From NCBI GenBank assembly GCA_028283655.1, contig JAPWKE010000003.1, positions 1,550,001 through 1,614,000 on the forward strand: a stretch of 64,000 bases of DNA, in the 5' to 3' direction. Positions 1 through 9,046 of this stretch are shown here, one piece after another (position 1 is the first letter of the stretch; each line of letters opens with the position of its first letter). Origin of the DNA: Acidobacteriaceae bacterium (lineage in GTDB: Bacteria; Acidobacteriota; Terriglobia; Terriglobales; Acidobacteriaceae). Position numbers and translations under genes: made by a program. Below the pieces are notes generated by a model. It made no database searches. It was not told where the DNA came from and saw only the letters and a program-made list of their open reading frames with translations.

Positions 1-777
1 GCCTGCGGAGATCGCGTGATAGAGGAACGCCGAGTGCATCGCCTCGCGGACCTTGTTATTGCCGCGGAAGCTGAACGAGATGTTGGATACGCCACCCGAC
101 ACCTTGGCGTGCGGCAGGTTCTGTTTGATCCATCGTGTCGCGTTGATGAAGTCGAGCGCGTAGTTGTTGTGCTCCTCCATGCCCGTCGCGACGGTCAGGA
201 TGTTTGGGTCGAAGATGATGTCTTCCGGGGGGAAGCCGATCTCATCGACGAGCAAGCGATACGCGCGTTCGCAGATGCGGATCTTGTCCTCATACGTCGC
301 CGCCTGGCCATCCTCATCGAAAGCCATCACGACAACTGCGGCGCCGTACTTCAGCACCGTGCGGGCGTTTGCGCGGAACTTATCCTCGCCTTCCTTCAGC
401 GAGATGGAGTTGACGATTCCCTTGCCCTGCAGGCACTTCAGGCCTGCCTCGATGACCTCCCACTTGGAGGAGTCCACCATGAAGGGAACCTTTGCCACTT
501 CGGGCTCGCTGGCGAGCAGAAGAAGAAAGCGCGACATCGCGGCGACGCCGTCGATCATGCCTTCGTCCATGCAGATGTCGATGACGTTCGCGCCGTTCTC
601 CACCTGCTGACGCGCAACGCTTACCGCGTCTTCGTACTTCCCTTCTTTGATCAGCTTGGCGAACTTGGGTGATCCCGCTACGTTCGTGCGCTCGCCGATC
701 ATCAGGTACACGCCGGGCTGCTGCGTAAATGGCTGCGAGCCCGACAGCCGCAAGGGCTTTGTTTCCACTACACTCAC
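1..777 (-). CDS. metH: Methionine synthase, pterin-binding part (partial, runs off the left edge)
   Basis: This is the folate-binding portion of cobalamin-dependent methionine synthase, which transfers the methyl group of methyltetrahydrofolate to cob(I)alamin. The visible 259 residues read through the family landmarks in order: [12 protein letters not shown] near the start, [38 protein letters not shown], then [18 protein letters not shown] and [15 protein letters not shown]. The frame is open to base 1, so the cobalamin and activation domains, if present, lie outside the window. The chosen start is a GTG whose bases overlap the TGA of the preceding homocysteine methyltransferase gene (4-bp overlap); a GTG three codons later is an alternative. 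In most bacteria both parts are one polypeptide; here they are two coupled genes. Confidence 0.9.
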   Translation of the reverse strand, partial: MSVVETKPLRLSGSQPFTQQPGVYLMIGERTNVAGSPKFAKLIKEGKYEDAVSVARQQVENGANVIDICMDEGMIDGVAAMSRFLLLLASEPEVAKVPFMVDSSKWEVIEAGLKCLQGKGIVNSISLKEGEDKFRANARTVLKYGAAVVVMAFDEDGQAATYEDKIRICERAYRLLVDEIGFPPEDIIFDPNILTVATGMEEHNNYALDFINATRWIKQNLPHAKVSGGVSNISFSFRGNNKVREAMHSAFLYHAISAG

Positions 778-1871
778 GCCGTCACCAACTCTCGTCCATA
801 AACACGCGGGGCGACACCCTTCACCGCGTTCGCAATCGCTGCGATGTGCTCGGGCGTGTTGCCGCAGCAACCGCCTGCAATATTGATCAACCCATCCTGC
901 GCAAAACCACCAAGAAAGCGGCCCATGTCCTCCGGACCAAGGTCAAAGCCGGTCTCCGACAAAGGGTTCGGCAGACCGGCATTCGGGTAAGCCGATACAG
1001 CCGAGGTCTTCGCTTTTGCCGAAAGCTCCGTCAAGAACGGGAACATAAGATCCGGCCCAAGCGAGCAGTTCAACCCGACGCTCAAAGGATTTACATGCGC
1101 CACCGCGTTCCAGAAAGCTTCCGTCGTCTGCGCCGAGATCAACGTCTCGCCACCACGGCCGACAGCAGCAGAAATCTGCACCGGCAGTTCGAGGCCGTCT
1201 TCATCGAAGACCTCGCGAATCGCGACGAGCGCGGCCTTGGCGTTCAAGCTGTCGAAGATCGTCTCCACGAGCAGCGTGTCGACACCGCCTGCGATGAGTG
1301 CACGGGTCTGCTCCTTGTAGGCGACGAGCACCTGATCGAAGCTCACCACGCGGAAGCCCGGGTCATCGGCGTCGGGCGAGTTCGATAGCGAGACGGTCAA
1401 TGGGCCAATCGCGCCCGCGACAAAGCGCTGTATGCCGGTGTCGTTGCCGACGCGGTCGGCCCACTCGCGGCATTGGCGCGCACTGGTTTCGTTGATCTCC
1501 CACGCCAAATCGCGAAGCATAGGGTTTTCGAGCACCTCTTGATAGAACGCAGGGTCCTTGCGTCCGCCACGCTCTCGCGGGTCTTCGACGAAGAACTCGC
1601 TCTGCGAAATGCTCGTTGCGCCGAAGGTATTGGTCTCGATGATGTCCGCGCCGGCTTCCAGAAAGCGGCGATGAATGTCACCGATCATCTTCGGCTGCGT
1701 CAGCGAGAACATATCCCCGTTATTCAGCAGATCCTTCTCCGTATTCGCCCAGCGCTCTCCACGAATGTCCTTCTCGGTCATGCCATAGGTGCGAATCGTC
1801 GTCCCCATCGCACCATCGATGATCGCGATGCGCTCTTCCATCAACTTTGCCAGCGCGTGCTTTTCAGCCAT
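774..1871 (-). CDS. metH: Methionine synthase, homocysteine S-methyltransferase part
   Basis: This 365-residue protein is the N-terminal homocysteine-binding module of MetH as a separate gene. It begins near the family motif [13 protein letters not shown] and contains [15 protein letters not shown]. The three zinc-binding cysteines are visible, one in GLNCSLGP and the adjacent pair in [10 protein letters not shown] near the C-terminus. The length matches the roughly 350-residue module of E. coli MetH. I chose the ATG at 1871 because the protein from there starts with the expected sequence; the longer frame up to 1934 would run through a terminator hairpin. It overlaps the pterin-binding gene by 4 bp, so the two are probably translationally coupled and work as one enzyme. 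Confidence 0.9.
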   Translation of the reverse strand: MAEKHALAKLMEERIAIIDGAMGTTIRTYGMTEKDIRGERWANTEKDLLNNGDMFSLTQPKMIGDIHRRFLEAGADIIETNTFGATSISQSEFFVEDPRERGGRKDPAFYQEVLENPMLRDLAWEINETSARQCREWADRVGNDTGIQRFVAGAIGPLTVSLSNSPDADDPGFRVVSFDQVLVAYKEQTRALIAGGVDTLLVETIFDSLNAKAALVAIREVFDEDGLELPVQISAAVGRGGETLISAQTTEAFWNAVAHVNPLSVGLNCSLGPDLMFPFLTELSAKAKTSAVSAYPNAGLPNPLSETGFDLGPEDMGRFLGGFAQDGLINIAGGCCGNTPEHIAAIANAVKGVAPRVYGRELVTA

Positions 1872-1890
1872 CGTTCTAATCCTTCCAAGC

Positions 1891-1915
1891 AAAAGGCGAG
1901 CCCTGAAGGCTCGCC
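1891..1915 (-). terminator. Rho-independent terminator after nuoI
   Basis: An 8-bp perfect stem (GGCGAGCC with GGCTCGCC) with a 5-nt loop is followed on the minus strand by TTTT. It lies between the nuoI stop and the metH start and would separate the two transcription units. Confidence 0.65.
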
Positions 1916-1973
1916 ACTCGCGGGGTGTTTCCACTCCATGAACCCTGGGCCCGAAGCCCTGGACCCTGATTCG

Positions 1974-2471
1974 TTACGCCAGCACTTCGGCCTGTTCCTG
2001 ATTCGACTTCGGAAGCCCCACCGGAATCTGCACCAGCAGGTCTTCCTTACGCATGACCATGGTGGTCGCGTTCAGGCTGGCCAGCTCAAAGCCGTGTCCG
2101 TGCGTGATCGCATCGGTCGGGCAGGCTTCCACACAGTAGCCGCAGAAGATGCAGCGGTTGTAATCAATGTTGTAGACCTTCGCATAGCGCTCGGCCGACG
2201 AGATGCGCTGCTCAGCCGTGTTGTCCGCAGCCTCGATATAAATGCAGTTCGACGGACAGGCAGCCGCGCAGAGGAAGCAGGCTACGCACTTTTCGAGCCC
2301 GTTCTCATCGCGCTGCAACTGATGCTTGCCACGAAAACGCTCCTGAAGCACTGCACCGCGCAGCGGTCCCTTGCCGTCCGGGTAGTTCTCTACCTCAGTC
2401 GGCTTGAAGGCTTCGCCCAACGTAATGGACATGCCCTTGGCAATAGCACCGATATTGCGAACGATCGACAT
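1974..2471 (-). CDS. nuoI: NADH-quinone oxidoreductase subunit I
   Basis: This 165-residue ferredoxin-like subunit of respiratory complex I carries electrons between iron-sulfur clusters in the peripheral arm. Two 4Fe-4S motifs of the CxxCxxCxxxCP type are plain: C62, C65, C68, C72 and C107, C110, C113, C117. The N-terminal GMSITLGEAFKP and the RGKHQL segment are typical of NuoI. The start is the ATG at 2471. No other nuo genes lie next to it, so this is a detached nuoI or the edge of a scattered complex I locus. A terminator hairpin follows. Confidence 0.93.
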   Translation of the reverse strand: MSIVRNIGAIAKGMSITLGEAFKPTEVENYPDGKGPLRGAVLQERFRGKHQLQRDENGLEKCVACFLCAAACPSNCIYIEAADNTAEQRISSAERYAKVYNIDYNRCIFCGYCVEACPTDAITHGHGFELASLNATTMVMRKEDLLVQIPVGLPKSNQEQAEVLA

Positions 2472-2624
2472 GGCAACAGTATACGTCTTCTGCCTTTTGA
2501 TTTGTCATCCTCACGCAATGCAGACTGGCTGGCCTACCCGCGATGAGCCCCTGACATCCAAGGAAGCAAAGGCCTATCGGCACAATCTACCGACACAACC
2601 AAGGAAAGGCGTACCCTGTACCCC

Positions 2625-3173
2625 ATGAAACTCAAGCTTGCCACGCCAGCCCTTCTCGCAGCACTCCTCATCGCCGCTCCTCTCGTCGCCCAGGAGCATC
2701 ACGACGAGACAGCGCCGATGCCCATGCACAAGCCCGTTCCGGCCTCCCACAGCCTGAACATCACCTTTCAGGGCCGCGTGACCAACCTGACGGTCGAAGA
2801 TCTGCTGGCGCTGCCGCAACACACCCTGCACGTCCACAATGCTCATCGCAACACGGACGAGGATTACTCCGGCCCGCTGCTGATCGACGTGCTGGCCAAG
2901 GCGGGGTTGACCGTCAATGCCGAGACCGAACCGCTGATCAAGCACTCTGCACTGATCGCAACCGGCACCGACCAGTACTACGTGGTCTATGCAGCGATGG
3001 AGGCAGTTCCGTCGTTTTCCAAGGGACAGGTCATCGTAGCGGTCATGAAGTCCGGCCTGCCCGATACCGAAGGCGGCCTCATCCAGCTCATTAACGATAG
3101 TGACAAAAAGCCCGCGCGCTGGGTGCATGGACTGGCAAATATCAACCTGATGACCGTTGCTCAGAGTAAGTAG
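2625..3173 (+). CDS. Secreted sulfite-oxidase-fold (molybdopterin-binding-like) protein
   Basis: This 182-residue protein has a signal peptide (hydrophobic residues 5-22, AxA-type cleavage near VAQ) followed by a histidine-rich linker. The rest resembles the small oxidoreductase molybdopterin-binding domain: a beta-rich GRVTNLTVEDLLALP segment, GPLLIDVLAKAGL, and a C-terminal ARWVHGLANINLMTV. Such domains occur alone as periplasmic proteins. There is no cysteine anywhere, so the usual molybdenum-ligating cysteine is missing and an ordinary Mo-dependent redox role is unlikely. AAGGAAAGG upstream is a plausible ribosome-binding site. It is a single gene ended by the hairpin at 3228-3263. Confidence 0.65.
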   Translation: MKLKLATPALLAALLIAAPLVAQEHHDETAPMPMHKPVPASHSLNITFQGRVTNLTVEDLLALPQHTLHVHNAHRNTDEDYSGPLLIDVLAKAGLTVNAETEPLIKHSALIATGTDQYYVVYAAMEAVPSFSKGQVIVAVMKSGLPDTEGGLIQLINDSDKKPARWVHGLANINLMTVAQSK

Positions 3174-3227
3174 GGCCAGGGCTTAGGGTGCAGGGCTTAA
3201 GGTTTAGAAAAACAACATAGCTACAGA

Positions 3228-3263
3228 AGAAGGGCCGCAAGTTTGGATGCTCGCGGCCCTTCT
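3228..3263. terminator. Bidirectional terminator between convergent genes
   Basis: An 11-bp stem (AGAAGGGCCGC with GCGGCCCTTCT) separated by 14 nt lies between the convergent stops at 3173 and 3288, so it can serve both genes. Confidence 0.65.
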
Positions 3264-3287
3264 CTATTCGGTAACTCTGACAGCCCG

Positions 3288-4895
3288 TTACTTCACCAAT
3301 GCAGCTTTCATGACGCCGAACTCGCCCAGCCAGTTCGACAACCCTTCGATGAGGCCATGGCCTTCAACCGGGAGCGTTGTGGCCTGCATCATCGGACCGC
3401 TGCCGGTCGGGTTCGCGGCCTCTGCCTGCTCGCGAAGCTGACGCGCCAACGCCAGGTCAAAGCCCTCGCTCACCCATACCGAGTTGCCCGTGTGGACCAG
3501 CAGAACATCGCCTTCGCGTGTGGAGAAGACTCGCTCGTTCTCGTCCTTCTCGTCCGCCTGGCGGCGCTGCAGACCGTTGTACTGACGCGACATCTGCTGC
3601 TCAAAGACCTGGAAAAAGCTTGCGGCAGAGTCCGCGTTCTTCCAGCGCGAGAGGTACATCAGGCCGATCGACTTCGTCGTTCCCTTATCAGCTTCGCTGG
3701 CGTCCTTCTTCTGAGCGGCCAGGTAGATGCCACCAGCCCAGTTCGGTGCCAGCGCTTCCGCCAACGGACGGCCACCGAAGAGCTCCGTCGTCATGCGCAC
3801 GTCCAACTCCCCCATTACGCCGACGTCGTAAGGCAGCCAACCGGCTTTGGTCAGCTCAGGATGAACGTCCGGCAGACGTAGCACCGGCATCGGCGCGTTC
3901 GCCAGATAGACGTCCGGGTGCAGGATCTGCGCGCTCGCCGACGGTGGAGCGTCCAAGACTCCGGCAAATGCTTTTTCCGTGCCACCAGATGCCAGGACCT
4001 TCGCCTCAAACACCAGGCCTTCGCGATACGGAAACAACAGCGCCTGCTGCAGTACGAGCGGAGCGCGTCCCAGCACGGGCGAGTCAGAGGAATCTCCTGC
4101 GCCGTTGGCCAGCATGTCGCCCATCTGCGGCACGTCGCGCAGCGTCTTGCCCCTGTAACCGTGAGTGTCCAGATAGTAGTCGGCGAAGGTCACCATCGCC
4201 TGCCCTTCGAGCACGGCCTCACGAGCGGTTCCGGCCTCGTCCGTCGCGATGTGCTCGTTATCTTCCTTCACGTTCTTCGCAACGCCTTCGGGTTCGGGGT
4301 CCTGCCACTTGCGCAGGTTCATGCGCTGGTCCTGCAGGGCATGCGTCAGTTCGTGCGCCATGACGGGCTTCTGCTGGTCGATCGGAACCCAGTCCAGCAG
4401 CGTCATCTGTTTGTTCTTGTTGTCGTAGTACCCGGCGATCTGTTCGGTGAGCAGACTCAGCAGGAACGGCCGCAGCTTGAAGTCGCGGTCGAGCATTCCG
4501 AACTTCTTCAGCACAAGTTCGCTGCGCTCCATGCGCTTGTTGCCCTTGTCTTCGTCGAACTTCGTCCGTAACTCTTTGGCCACGGCATCGCGCGGCACAA
4601 AGGCCACCTTTACGGGCTTGTGAATGGCAAGTCCGGTATCTTTGCTGACGAAGTGGAAGATGTCCTCTTCGCTCGAGAGGATGTCGCGCTTCTGCTCTTC
4701 GGTCAACTTGCCGTCCACCGCGATGGTCGTCTGCCCGCTTTCGAGCACAGGAGGCGTCGTCTGGCCCTTCGGAGCGCCCGCAGCCGGGGTGTTCGAATTC
4801 GGCGTTTTTGGAGTTTCGACCGCCTGAGCCTGTACCTGCAGCGTGCCAACCAACAGTCCTAATCCCACCAAACCAACGCCGAAACGACTATCCAA
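3288..4895 (-). CDS. Secreted HExxH zinc metalloprotease-like protein
   Basis: This protein of about 535 residues has an N-terminal hydrophobic signal segment (GVGLVGLGLLVG, cleavage near VQAQA) and a Pro/Thr-rich linker. It contains a canonical zinc site, HELTH at about residues 181-185. About 45 residues later comes REAVLEGQAMVTF, whose Glu fits the third ligand of gluzincin-type peptidases. I do not recognise a named family; it resembles conserved hypothetical acidobacterial secreted proteins. The start is best placed at the TTG at 4895, eight bases after GGAGG; an in-frame GTG at 4919 is the longer alternative. The substrate is unknown. Confidence 0.72.
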   Translation of the reverse strand: MDSRFGVGLVGLGLLVGTLQVQAQAVETPKTPNSNTPAAGAPKGQTTPPVLESGQTTIAVDGKLTEEQKRDILSSEEDIFHFVSKDTGLAIHKPVKVAFVPRDAVAKELRTKFDEDKGNKRMERSELVLKKFGMLDRDFKLRPFLLSLLTEQIAGYYDNKNKQMTLLDWVPIDQQKPVMAHELTHALQDQRMNLRKWQDPEPEGVAKNVKEDNEHIATDEAGTAREAVLEGQAMVTFADYYLDTHGYRGKTLRDVPQMGDMLANGAGDSSDSPVLGRAPLVLQQALLFPYREGLVFEAKVLASGGTEKAFAGVLDAPPSASAQILHPDVYLANAPMPVLRLPDVHPELTKAGWLPYDVGVMGELDVRMTTELFGGRPLAEALAPNWAGGIYLAAQKKDASEADKGTTKSIGLMYLSRWKNADSAASFFQVFEQQMSRQYNGLQRRQADEKDENERVFSTREGDVLLVHTGNSVWVSEGFDLALARQLREQAEAANPTGSGPMMQATTLPVEGHGLIEGLSNWLGEFGVMKAALVK

Positions 4896-5146
4896 TGCTG
4901 TTGCCTCCGTAAAACCCACTGCGTGTCATCCACGAGTCTACCCATACCCGGCAAACTTCGCCCAGCCTTAGTGGCTGGAGCGTAGGGTGACGGGACAAAA
5001 GCTCACCTCTACTCCGAAAGCAAAAGCAAAAGGGTGAGACGAAGAACAAGAGCAGCTACATCCTTCGCGCAGTATCGCACCGCGATTGAGGTGATTTATT
5101 TTGATATCACACCGATTCTCAAATCTTCCTCAGACACAGGCACCTC

Positions 5147-7087
5147 ATGACATCGATTACTACGCGCAAGCTGCGTTTGTCCGCCCTGGCATCGATCCCC
5201 GCTCTCCTGCTTTCAGGCTGCGGTTTCGGAACGAGAAACATTACTTCGACTCCTTCAGCCGTTCGCGGAACCGTTTTTGGCGGCCAGCAGCCTGTCACGG
5301 GCTCGACCATTACCGTTTGGCAGGCTGGAGAAACCGGCTACGGCAGCGACCCGACCCAGTTGGCACAGACGACCACCGACGGCACAGGCAGCTTCAGTAT
5401 TCCTGCGGGAAGCTACACCTGCACGGATGCCTCTGCCCCCGTTTACATCACAGCCTCGGGCGGCTATGCCAACCCCGCTTACGCCAACCCGAATATCCTT
5501 CTGGCTGCGGGCCTCGGCGCCTGCGGAACGGCACCCCAGGCGATCGTCAACATCAACGAAGTCACCACGGCGGCGACAGCCTATGCGCTCTCGCACTTCT
5601 TCACCACGGTCTTTGGTTCGTCCTCGACGAACGGCTTTGGCGCGACCCCAGGGGACATGGCTTCGCTTGAGCTTTCAAACGCCAACACCATTTCCATGCT
5701 GGTCGATATTCCGAGTGGTGTAGCCCGCGCCAGCAGCAATGGCATCACCCGCGAAGACACTCGTCTGAACACGATCGCCAACATCCTGGCCGCGTGCGTC
5801 AACGACTCTTCGAGCTTCTCGAACTGCGCGACGCTTTACAGCGATGTGCCTCCGCCCGCAGGCAGCACGAACACTCCGACCAACACGCTGCAGGCCGCGG
5901 TCAGCCTCGCACTCAACCCGACGCAGAACATCGGCAGCCTCTACTCGCTGCAAGCGGCGACGGCACCCTTTGTCGGTCTGCCGACGCAGCCTGACGATCT
6001 CGGCCTTGTTGTCGCTTACAGCAGCACGGACTTTGGACTTGCCATCAACAACGCGCTTCCCGGTGGAGGCTTCAGCAACATCGACATCGATCCCAACGGC
6101 CGTGTTTTCTTTCCCTCGGACGCAACCGGCAAAACAGGTATGGGCTACTTTGATCCATCGACGGGAAGTTTCAGCTCTTTGCTGGCGTCAGGTTTACTGG
6201 TCACGCCGCAATATCTTGCAATCACCCCGGATGGATTCGTTGCGGAATCAGACCTCGGCTCCAATGTGGTTGCAGCCCTCTCAAATGATCTAACGACGAC
6301 GCAGACAGAAACTGTTGATACAGCAGGAGCTACCACCAGTGCCGCTTATCTCGTGGAAGGAGAGGAACTTCTTCTTGGAGAACATACCGCCAGTGGAGCG
6401 AATACGGTTACTTATGGAGGTGGAAGTATTGGCGCGTTTAGTGCTCCTATAACAAGCATCAATATTGGTTTAGCCTCTCAGACGATCTTCGCTATGACGG
6501 GAGGTTTATCCTCCCCCTGCTCACTCGAAGCACTGACCGATGTGGACGACGTTTACACCACCCAGACCTTGTCCGCGACCTCCAGCAACTGCCAGAGCGG
6601 CGGTCTATACGCCGCAAGCAACGGTAACAACGCAGTTGCGGTCGGCGCAGCCTCCACCGCGGACCAGCTTTGCACCAACCTCAACGGATGCCTCCCCATT
6701 CCGTTTCTAGTTCAGCCTGAAGGCATTGCCCTTGACGGCGGCTTGACCACATGGACTGCCGATGCAGGAAACAACGCAATTGTCGGGGTAAACACCGAGG
6801 TCAGCGTCTTCCAGCACCCTGCGACTTTGCCTCGCCCTTACGGGTTGGCCATTGATGGCAGCGGCAACGTATGGGTCTCGAACGCTGGGTGCGTCGCGAC
6901 CACGACGGACTCCTGCACGCCCGGCACGTTCGTGCTGAGCGAGTTGGTAGGTGCAGCCGCGCCGACCATCGCTCCTCTTGGAAACCAGGTTGGGGATGTG
7001 TATGCCGGAACCAAACCCCAGGCACGCACTACGGTCACGCAATCGCTGTCCCTGCACCAATTGCTTTCCCACTCGATCAAGAAGTAG
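5147..7087 (+). CDS. Large lipoprotein with possible beta-propeller C-terminal part
   Basis: This 646-residue protein has a lipobox, LLSGC with Cys25, so it should be exported and lipid-anchored. Residues about 38-100 look like a carboxypeptidase-regulatory-like fold (AVRGTVFGGQQPVTGSTITVWQ followed by a GSFSIPAGSYTC turn). The C-terminal half has NHL-like elements such as PEGIALDGGLTTWTADAGN and YGLAIDGSGNVWVSNAG, suggesting a propeller. It is rich in Ser, Thr, Ala and Asn. The enzyme role, if any, is unknown. An in-window relative in style is the giant NHL protein at 57985. A strong terminator follows directly. Confidence 0.72.
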   Translation: MTSITTRKLRLSALASIPALLLSGCGFGTRNITSTPSAVRGTVFGGQQPVTGSTITVWQAGETGYGSDPTQLAQTTTDGTGSFSIPAGSYTCTDASAPVYITASGGYANPAYANPNILLAAGLGACGTAPQAIVNINEVTTAATAYALSHFFTTVFGSSSTNGFGATPGDMASLELSNANTISMLVDIPSGVARASSNGITREDTRLNTIANILAACVNDSSSFSNCATLYSDVPPPAGSTNTPTNTLQAAVSLALNPTQNIGSLYSLQAATAPFVGLPTQPDDLGLVVAYSSTDFGLAINNALPGGGFSNIDIDPNGRVFFPSDATGKTGMGYFDPSTGSFSSLLASGLLVTPQYLAITPDGFVAESDLGSNVVAALSNDLTTTQTETVDTAGATTSAAYLVEGEELLLGEHTASGANTVTYGGGSIGAFSAPITSINIGLASQTIFAMTGGLSSPCSLEALTDVDDVYTTQTLSATSSNCQSGGLYAASNGNNAVAVGAASTADQLCTNLNGCLPIPFLVQPEGIALDGGLTTWTADAGNNAIVGVNTEVSVFQHPATLPRPYGLAIDGSGNVWVSNAGCVATTTDSCTPGTFVLSELVGAAAPTIAPLGNQVGDVYAGTKPQARTTVTQSLSLHQLLSHSIKK

Positions 7088-7091
7088 TCAG

Positions 7092-7150
7092 AAGCCGCCG
7101 TTTCCCCCTTCCGCCGCTCCCTTGGGCGGCAGGAGAAACGGCGGCTTTTT
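7092..7150 (+). terminator. Rho-independent terminator
   Basis: A 12-bp outer stem (AAGCCGCCGTTT with AAACGGCGGCTT) encloses a second smaller GC-rich stem and is followed by T residues. It ends the lipoprotein transcript and lies upstream of ygfZ. Confidence 0.8.
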
Positions 7151-7232
7151 CTATCTGCGCGTTTGCGTCACTACAATGGTTGTGGAACGCCGCGCATCTC
7201 CTGACGGCGAAGATCATCCAACAGTCCGACGC

Positions 7233-8177
7233 ATGATGCCTTCAAACCAGATCCAGCCCCTCCTCGAATCCGCCGCACTCGCGCAGCTTGCTGACCGTGC
7301 GTTCCTCCGCATCACCGGCTCTGACGCCACGCGTTGGCTCAACGGTATGGTGACGAACTCTATCCAGGCCATGCAGCCCGGCGAAGGCAGCTATAACTTC
7401 CTGCTGAACGCGCAGGGCCGCATCATGGGCGATGCGTATATCTATCGCGAGCACAGCGAGCCAATCACCTACCTGCTCGCCACCAGCAGCGCACAGGTGG
7501 AAGCGATCCGCTCGCTGCTGGACAAGTTCATCATCATGGACGATGTCGAGCTTGCCGACGCCGCACTCGAGCAAACCTCCCTGCTTCTCAGCGGCCCGGA
7601 GGCGGCGGTAGCGTTGCAGCGCGCAGGCTTGCCAGCGGTCGGCCCCCTTCGCCTTGCCCTGGCCGATACAGCGCACGGCCCGGTACTACTGACAACGACG
7701 CAGGCCGCAGGCACCTTTGAGCTTCGCGCGGAAGCAGCGACCATCGCTGCGCTGCAAGCTGCGCTCGCTCTGCCGGAACTCTCTTCCGCAGCACTTGAAG
7801 CTTTCCGCGTCTTCACCGGCACACCGCTTTACGGCACGGACATTCGCAACACCGACACGGCCAAGGACCTGCCTCAGGAGACCAACCAGCCCCACGCCCT
7901 GCACTTCAGCAAGGGCTGCTACCTCGGCCAGGAAATCGTCGAGCGCATCCGCTCGCGCGGTCAGGTCCACAAGCTCTTCACAAAGTTCGAGCTCACCGGC
8001 GCTCTTCCGGAGCAACTGCCTGCGCCGCTTGAGTCAGAAGGCAAGCCCGCAGGCGAGTTGACGAGCGCAACCCAGATCGGCGATAAGCTCTACGCGCTCG
8101 GCTACGCCCGCCGCGAGTTTCTGGAGCTGAAGAAACCGATAACCTATAGCGGTGGCACCGCGACACCACGCCTCTAA
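7233..8177 (+). CDS. ygfZ: YgfZ-family folate-binding protein (Fe-S cluster maintenance)
   Basis: This 314-residue protein is a GcvT-like folate-binding protein of the YgfZ/IBA57 family, which acts in assembly or repair of certain Fe-S enzymes. The diagnostic signature KGCYLGQEIVERIRSRGQ with its conserved Cys is present near residue 230. The N-terminal part shows FLRITGSDATRWLNGMVTN and the LNAQGRIMGDAYIY strand typical of the tetrahydrofolate-binding fold. The start is one of two adjacent ATG codons at 7233/7236; an ATG at about 7176 in the same frame would add 19 residues and cannot be excluded. It is followed 68 bp later by the DUF1844 gene. Confidence 0.85.
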   Translation: MMPSNQIQPLLESAALAQLADRAFLRITGSDATRWLNGMVTNSIQAMQPGEGSYNFLLNAQGRIMGDAYIYREHSEPITYLLATSSAQVEAIRSLLDKFIIMDDVELADAALEQTSLLLSGPEAAVALQRAGLPAVGPLRLALADTAHGPVLLTTTQAAGTFELRAEAATIAALQAALALPELSSAALEAFRVFTGTPLYGTDIRNTDTAKDLPQETNQPHALHFSKGCYLGQEIVERIRSRGQVHKLFTKFELTGALPEQLPAPLESEGKPAGELTSATQIGDKLYALGYARREFLELKKPITYSGGTATPRL

Positions 8178-8245
8178 CCGCCAACGCATCCAACGAGTTA
8201 CGCAACATCGATTCACCCGACATTCCGAAGCAAAGCGAGAACATC

Positions 8246-8920
8246 ATGGCCGACAAGCCCTTCGTCATCAACGACCGCCGCAAGTTCACCGCCGAAGGCG
8301 ACATCCGCCCCGACGTGGAGCGCTCCCCTGCCGAGCCCACGCCTGAGCCCAGTGCTCCTGTAGCTGCCGAAGCCGAGGCCTCGCGCGGTCCGCAGCTCGT
8401 CACCGAAGCTACGGCCCCGGAAGAGACCGTAGCCGCGGAAGCTCCCGCAGCAGCCAGCGAAGAGGCCGAGCAGCAGGCTTATCCCGAGATCCCAGCCGAG
8501 CAGTTTGAGCAGGTGACGCGTGCGTACAACGCCACGCTCGACCGGCTCGATACCGCTGTGCGCGCGATGGATCCCGGCGGCCAGCACATGCCCGCGATGA
8601 ACTTCGAGCGCTTCATTCAGTCGCTCTACATGCAGGCGCTCATGCAACTTGGCGGCATTCAGGACCCCAGCGGCCAGCCACCGCGTGTCGACCTCATGGG
8701 TGCACGCTCGACGATCGACATGCTGGGCCTCATCAGCGAAAAGGCAGACGGCAACCTCAACGAGAGCGAGACCAAGCTGCTCACCTCCGCGCTCTTTGAG
8801 CTGCGCATGGCGTTCCTCGAAGTCACACAGGCGCTCTCTCAGCAGGCCGCCCAGCGTGGCCCCGGTGGCGCACCGGGCTCCATGCCTCCACCCCCGGGTG
8901 GGCCCACGCTCATCCGCTAA
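8246..8920 (+). CDS. DUF1844 domain protein
   Basis: This 224-residue protein has a long Ala/Glu/Pro-rich, probably disordered N-terminal half (residues about 30-80). A helical domain follows, matching DUF1844: MNFERFIQSLYMQALMQLGG, then DLMGARSTIDMLGLISEKADGNL and a final helix with ELRMAFLEVTQAL. The C-terminal tail is rich in Gly and Pro. There is no signal peptide. The function of DUF1844 is not established. It lies between ygfZ and the metallo-hydrolase gene on the same strand, with a strong hairpin after it. Confidence 0.85.
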   Translation: MADKPFVINDRRKFTAEGDIRPDVERSPAEPTPEPSAPVAAEAEASRGPQLVTEATAPEETVAAEAPAAASEEAEQQAYPEIPAEQFEQVTRAYNATLDRLDTAVRAMDPGGQHMPAMNFERFIQSLYMQALMQLGGIQDPSGQPPRVDLMGARSTIDMLGLISEKADGNLNESETKLLTSALFELRMAFLEVTQALSQQAAQRGPGGAPGSMPPPPGGPTLIR

Positions 8921-8930
8921 GCAGAACAGC

Positions 8931-8969
8931 AAATTCAACGGCGTGCCTTCGTGGCACGCCGTTGAATTT
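8931..8969. terminator. Long inverted repeat with TTCG loop, probable terminator
   Basis: A 17-bp perfect stem (AAATTCAACGGCGTGCC and its complement) closed by a loop starting TTCG lies 11 bp after the DUF1844 stop. The long AT-rich base of the stem supplies T residues in both directions. Confidence 0.7.
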
Positions 8970-9046
8970 AGCCCTTAGCTTTGTTCCGCAAGGCTTTCTC
9001 CACAGGGCCACGAACAGCCCATACTCCGCTACCCTAGAGGAAGCAG

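Noticed and set aside
1872-1973. A SAM or cobalamin riboswitch before the methionine synthase genes
   Set aside because: The 102-bp gap holds only a simple terminator hairpin and is too short and too plain for either riboswitch.
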